From an uncultured Eubacterium sp. (GTDB taxonomy: Bacteria; Bacillota; Clostridia; Peptostreptococcales; Anaerovoracaceae), in contig CAJJPZ010000035.1 of NCBI GenBank assembly GCA_905193765.1, forward strand, positions 1 to 16,881: 16,881 nt of DNA, given 5' to 3'. The stretch's first letter is position 1, and every line of letters starts with the position of its first letter. The notes under the pieces were generated by a model. The model was not told the DNA's origin. It saw nothing but the letters and a program-made list of their open reading frames with translations, and did not search any database. Shown one piece after another: positions 14,043-16,881 of this stretch. The position numbers and the translations under genes are program-made.

Positions 14043-15806
14043 ATGGCAACAAAATATGGAAGTTTAAAGAACTCATACTGGAAAGCATTCATGACGTACA
14101 GCACCGACTCTGATTCAGACTCATATACTGTAACGGTATCTGCAGCAGGTCCGTATGCATCAGCCGGCTGGGTGAACTATAAATTCGAGATGGATCTTTC
14201 TGCGACAGGAAAGAGCACGTCTTCGTATGGACCGTGGCAGTCACGTATCGACAAGTACGGCAAACATGATTTTATATCAAGCAACAAGGTGTACAAGTTT
14301 GAGAAAGGGACTTCAGCGGCCACAAAGACGATCAAAGCTGCAGTCACGAACAAAAATACAGGATCAGTCTCAACAGCGACATTGACAGTGACCGTTCCCG
14401 CTCTTGCAAAATATACGATATCATACAACGCCAATGGCGGCAGTGGAGCACCGGGCTCACAGACGAAATACTACGGAAAGGCACTGAAACTATCTACAAC
14501 AAAACCGACACGTACAGGATATACATTCAAAGGCTGGTCAAAATCTTCTACCGGCAGCGTTGCCTTTGCATCAGGAGCAAGCTACACGACGAATGCGTCA
14601 GATACACTGTACGCAGTCTGGGAAGCCAACACATATACTGTGAAACTTGATGCTAACGGTGGCTCAGGTGGTACCGGATCTGTCACAAAGACCTATGGAC
14701 AGGCTGTAACACTTCCGGCATCCGTTCCGACCAGACAGAACTACAACTTCAAGGGCTGGGCGCCTGCCGCGAATGCGACATCTGCGACATGGAGCGCCGG
14801 TGGATCGTATACTGAGAATATCACGTCGGATGTGACACTGTATGCAGTCTGGGAGCTTGCTTATATACAGCCTCAGATAAGTAACCTTGTCGCTATGAGG
14901 ATGGACGATACAGGGGCGATGGACGACACAGGGGCATATGCAAAGGTAAGATTCGACTGGAAGTCAGGCACCAACGGGCAGACAGCCCTTGTACCGACGC
15001 AGATCAAGATAGAGATGCGTGAATCCGGAACGATCGTATATGCAACAGTATATACGAACACGCCGACTGCGACTTCAGGAAGCATAACGAGCAGTCTCAT
15101 AGCGAACGTGGATACGACGAAGCAGTATGATGTGCTGGTAACGATCACTGACTCTATGGGATCAGGCTCACGAAGCACGTATGTTTCGAAGGCAAAATTC
15201 GTGATAGACGTAAACCGGGACGGCACAGGCATAGCGTTCGGAGAAACGGCAGATGACGGCAAAGAGCAGATGTCCGTGAGTCTGCCGGTCGTGTTCAAGA
15301 AAGGTGTTGAACTGAAAGCTAATACGGGACAGGTCGTAAGCCTTGTCGATCTGATATACCCGGTAGGGGCTATATTCATGAGCGCAGTCAGCACAAACCC
15401 GGGAACGTACCTCGGTGGCACATGGGAACAGATAAAAGATAAGTTCCTGCTTGCAGCTGGTGATGCATATGCAGCAGGAGCAGAGGGCGGTTCGGCTAAT
15501 GCGGTAAACGTGAGTCATACGCACACGCAAGCGTCACATGACCACTCCCCGAGCGGAGGAAGTAATTACGGATTTGCTATATATAAAGCCGGCGGTGGAG
15601 TCGGCAGGGTAAAAGTAAGTACGAGCAGCGGCACACGCTATACTTTCGCTGGTAAATCTGGCGCAGCAGATGCTGATAGCTCAGGGCTTTTGTGGTACAA
15701 GAAGACGAGTGATGCGACACCGGCAATAAACAGCACAGGCGAAGACGGCGCAGGCAAAAACATGCCGCCGTATCTTACGGTATATATGTGGAGACGAACA
15801 GCGTAG
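14043..15806 (+). CDS. Probable receptor-binding tail protein with InlB-type repeats and tail-collar-like tip
   Basis: A 587-residue protein following the hub. Residues 1-120 are a beta-rich N-terminal domain that probably attaches to the tail. Residues 123-194 and 197-271 are two repeats of the InlB B-repeat / Flg_new type, each with N-A/N-G-G, a T-G/N-Y-x-F-K-G-W and a closing L-Y-A-V-W-E; such modules are common in Gram-positive surface proteins. Residues 275-425 resemble the DUF859-like middle of siphovirus tail proteins (AYAKVRFDW, FVIDVNRDGTGIAFGETADDG). Residues 436-587 are like T4 gp10/gp12 tail-collar tips: 'IYPVGAIFMS', 'YLGGTWEQI', a HTHTQASHDH cluster (492-501) that may bind metal, and the ending 'NMPPYLTVYMWRRTA'. 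It should bind the host surface. GGAGG precedes the ATG. A terminator starts on its stop codon. Confidence 0.82.
   Translation: MATKYGSLKNSYWKAFMTYSTDSDSDSYTVTVSAAGPYASAGWVNYKFEMDLSATGKSTSSYGPWQSRIDKYGKHDFISSNKVYKFEKGTSAATKTIKAAVTNKNTGSVSTATLTVTVPALAKYTISYNANGGSGAPGSQTKYYGKALKLSTTKPTRTGYTFKGWSKSSTGSVAFASGASYTTNASDTLYAVWEANTYTVKLDANGGSGGTGSVTKTYGQAVTLPASVPTRQNYNFKGWAPAANATSATWSAGGSYTENITSDVTLYAVWELAYIQPQISNLVAMRMDDTGAMDDTGAYAKVRFDWKSGTNGQTALVPTQIKIEMRESGTIVYATVYTNTPTATSGSITSSLIANVDTTKQYDVLVTITDSMGSGSRSTYVSKAKFVIDVNRDGTGIAFGETADDGKEQMSVSLPVVFKKGVELKANTGQVVSLVDLIYPVGAIFMSAVSTNPGTYLGGTWEQIKDKFLLAAGDAYAAGAEGGSANAVNVSHTHTQASHDHSPSGGSNYGFAIYKAGGGVGRVKVSTSSGTRYTFAGKSGAADADSSGLLWYKKTSDATPAINSTGEDGAGKNMPPYLTVYMWRRTA
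14901..14936 (+). repeat. 18-base tandem repeat, two copies, in the receptor-binding protein
   Basis: ATGGACGATACAGGGGCG is followed directly by ATGGACGACACAGGGGCA, differing at two third-codon positions and encoding MDDTGA twice (residues 287-298). It lies at the junction of the InlB-type repeats and the DUF859-like part. Confidence 0.85.
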
Positions 15807-15833
15807 AACGATCAATGACGGTCGTTCTTTTTT
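15806..15833 (+). terminator. Intrinsic terminator after the receptor-binding protein
   Basis: An eight-base-pair stem GAACGATC / GGTCGTTC (15806-15813 and 15820-15827, one T-G pair), a six-base loop, and TTTTTT at 15828-15833. It begins on the last base of the stop codon and separates the tail block from the lysis module. Confidence 0.85.
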
Positions 15834-15845
15834 AATGGAGGAAAC

Positions 15846-15983
15846 ATGAAACTGAAAGAAATGAGCATCAGCGAGCTTATCGCGTATAAAGAAGTCTGCA
15901 TCTGCTACGGAGATATAGAAGCTGTAGCAGAGTGTGTAAAAATGATAAAGGAAAGCGAGGAACAACATGAAAACAAACGGTAA
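15846..15983 (+). CDS. Hypothetical 45-aa protein at the start of the lysis module
   Basis: A short gene with a strong ATGGAGGA ribosome site just after the terminator. The product begins MKLKEMSISELIAYKEVCIC and continues as a charged helical peptide with three cysteines (residues 18, 20, 30) and no membrane segment. I do not recognise a family. The ATG is well placed and the gene overlaps the holin start by 17 bases, which supports it as a real coupled gene. A role in regulating the holin is possible but rests only on position. Confidence 0.6.
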   Translation: MKLKEMSISELIAYKEVCICYGDIEAVAECVKMIKESEEQHENKR

Positions 15984-16266
15984 AGCAAAAGCAATAATCA
16001 GACTGATCGTGATGATCGTATTAGCGGTGAATGCGGCATTAACAGTGGCAGGAAAGAACCCGATCCCGTTCGATGAGACGACTTTCACCGAGGTCGCAAC
16101 TCAGGTAGCGGCAGGACTGTCAATTATCTGGTCGTGGTGGAAGAACAACAACGTGACAGATGCTGCGTGTGAGACGCAGGGGCTGCTTGATATCAGCAAA
16201 GGCAAGACAATCAGCAATCTTGAAGAAGAGGCCGCGGTATATGACGATGAAGAGGAGGCAGTGTAA
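15967..16266 (+). CDS. Holin, SPP1 family
   Basis: A 99-residue small membrane protein that makes the pores for lysis. The first hydrophobic segment is residues 9-28 (IIRLIVMIVLAVNAALTVAG), followed by 'KNPIPFDETTFTEVATQVAAGLSIIWSWWKNNNVTDAA'. This GK-x-P-(I/L)-P and 'WWKNN-(S/N)-x-T' pattern is that of SPP1-type holins. The C-terminal 20 residues are highly acidic (EEEAAVYDDEEEAV). It starts inside the 45-aa gene with GAGGAA as ribosome site, and its stop shares a base with the next ATG (TAATG), indicating a tight operon. Confidence 0.9.
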   Translation: MKTNGKAKAIIRLIVMIVLAVNAALTVAGKNPIPFDETTFTEVATQVAAGLSIIWSWWKNNNVTDAACETQGLLDISKGKTISNLEEEAAVYDDEEEAV

Positions 16267-16541
16267 TGGGTAGCAAGGAGTTTGAAAAACTGTGTTTGGA
16301 GATAGTTAGAGACTATGCAAATGAACATTTTGACAAGACAGATAGTGTACATATTACTGAGGATGACGTGTTTATCGTATGGTCTTGCAAAACGCTTCAG
16401 AACAATAAGGCACTTGTAAGCACGACGGTTTCGGATGGCATGTATTACGAGATCACACACAATGGTGATAAGAATGAAACATACGTTGACGCTTACAAGA
16501 AGTGGGAGAACTTCGCAATCAAGCACGGAGGTGAAAACTAA
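16266..16541 (+). CDS. DUF6275-like phage protein between holin and endolysin
   Basis: A 91-residue soluble protein. The pattern 'VRDYANEHFDKTDSVHITEDDVFIVWSCKTLQNNKALVSTT' and 'GMYYEITHNGD' is that of DUF6275 phage proteins of Firmicutes, which usually lie near the lysis genes. The function is unknown; no catalytic motif is visible. It overlaps the holin stop and the endolysin start by single bases. The GAGGAGG site upstream (in the holin end) is strong. Confidence 0.82.
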   Translation: MGSKEFEKLCLEIVRDYANEHFDKTDSVHITEDDVFIVWSCKTLQNNKALVSTTVSDGMYYEITHNGDKNETYVDAYKKWENFAIKHGGEN

Positions 16542-16840
16542 TGAGTAAGACATTCAGACAGTACGACAGTAGGTGGGGCAGGTTATCATACCCGCCTGGC
16601 ACAAGCTCAACTATGGCAAGTGCAGGCTGTGGAGCAACAGCATGTGCATCGATCATCGTGAACAATCCGAAGTATAAGAACATCACTCCACGGACAACGA
16701 GAAAATTCATGCTGAACGGTGGTTATGTACCGGGTGGTGTCGGCACGATGTGGAGCGGAATAGACGCATGTATGAAACACTTCGGATTCGAAGTCAAGAG
16801 ACATAACGACATGGATTCTTTCTTCAAGGAGACAATATGA
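16541..16840 (+). CDS. C39-type peptidase (endolysin), apparently truncated at residue 99
   Basis: The start 'FRQYDSRWGRLSYPPGTS' and 'MASAGCGATACASIIVNNPKYKNITPRTTRKFMLNGG' match the Peptidase_C39_2 type of phage lysin, which cuts peptide cross-links in the cell wall. Cys30 in AGCGATA is the expected catalytic residue. 'GTMWSGIDACMKHFGFEVKRHNDMDSFFKE' also fits. The family then needs a His in a G-H-(Y/F) strand, about 30-50 residues later, and usually cell-wall-binding domains. The frame instead ends at TGA 16838-16840 after ETI. The window runs 41 bases further and the same frame stays open for 13 codons, while the other two frames close quickly. It may be a nonsense mutation, a frameshift with unclear position, or a truncated copy. 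A GGAGG site precedes the ATG. Confidence 0.75.
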   Translation: MSKTFRQYDSRWGRLSYPPGTSSTMASAGCGATACASIIVNNPKYKNITPRTTRKFMLNGGYVPGGVGTMWSGIDACMKHFGFEVKRHNDMDSFFKETI

Positions 16841-16881
16841 AGTGACCTCCAGTTTGTAGCAACGTGGATTTACCCATATAC
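16841..16881. other. Window end, no supported feature
   Basis: The last 41 bases after the endolysin stop show no hairpin, tRNA or recognisable att site. They may be the continuation of the broken lysin frame. Confidence 0.4.

Noticed and set aside
16838..16840. TGA read as an amino acid (alternative code)
   Set aside because: TGA clearly ends several genes, for example at 232, 615, 1400 and 6694, so the standard code applies.

Overview
The window is the late structural region of a tailed phage or prophage with a siphovirus plan, of the kind found in Gram-positive gut Firmicutes (Clostridia-like). Evidence for the host type: every gene is on the + strand, starts have strong GGAGG-type ribosome sites, Ile ATA and Arg AGA/AGG codons are common, the holin is SPP1-like, and the proteins fit families typical of Firmicutes siphophages. 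I see no integrase, repressor, attachment site or tRNA, so the sequence alone does not separate an active phage from a resident prophage.

Layout. 1-234: tail end of an ADP-ribosyltransferase (ART)-like domain, probably the end of a minor head protein lying upstream; its frame is broken near base 50. 231-1402: a cysteine-containing small protein of unknown function, then two tandem YjcQ-like small proteins. 1428-2957: the large terminase, with an intrinsic terminator before and after it. 3001-4386: scaffold and HK97-fold major capsid protein. 4397-5833: a small acidic protein and four connector genes (Gp19/Gp15/Gp42-like adaptor, head closure, tail completion, tail terminator), overlapping or coupled. 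5849-9018: major tail protein, the tail assembly chaperone pair joined by a predicted -1 ribosomal frameshift (A AAA AAC at 6684-6690), and a short tape measure protein. 9029-15806: distal tail-like protein with a very basic N-terminal part, a 1375-residue tail hub with an acidic insertion and a long alanine-rich coiled-coil stalk, and a probable receptor-binding protein with two InlB-type repeats and a tail-collar-like tip. A terminator closes this block at 15806-15833. 15846-16840: lysis module with a 45-residue protein, holin, a DUF6275-like protein, and a C39-type endolysin that stops after 99 codons.

How the genes work together: terminase packages DNA into a capsid built by capsid and scaffold proteins; connector genes join head to tail; tape measure, chaperones and tail tube protein build a tail whose length would be roughly 100 nm from the tape measure; the distal tail, hub and receptor protein form the adhesion device; holin and endolysin release the particles.

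Most notable points: the terminase lies downstream of the head-protein/ART gene, with no portal or small terminase gene next to it, and is bracketed by terminators; an ART fragment is coupled by ATGA to an unknown cysteine protein; a strongly basic distal tail protein sits next to an acidic insertion in the hub; the hub carries about 500 residues of heptad repeat with an internal copy displaced by exactly 22 heptads; and two key genes start with GTG nested inside ATGTGA. No gene-free stretch exceeds 300 bases.
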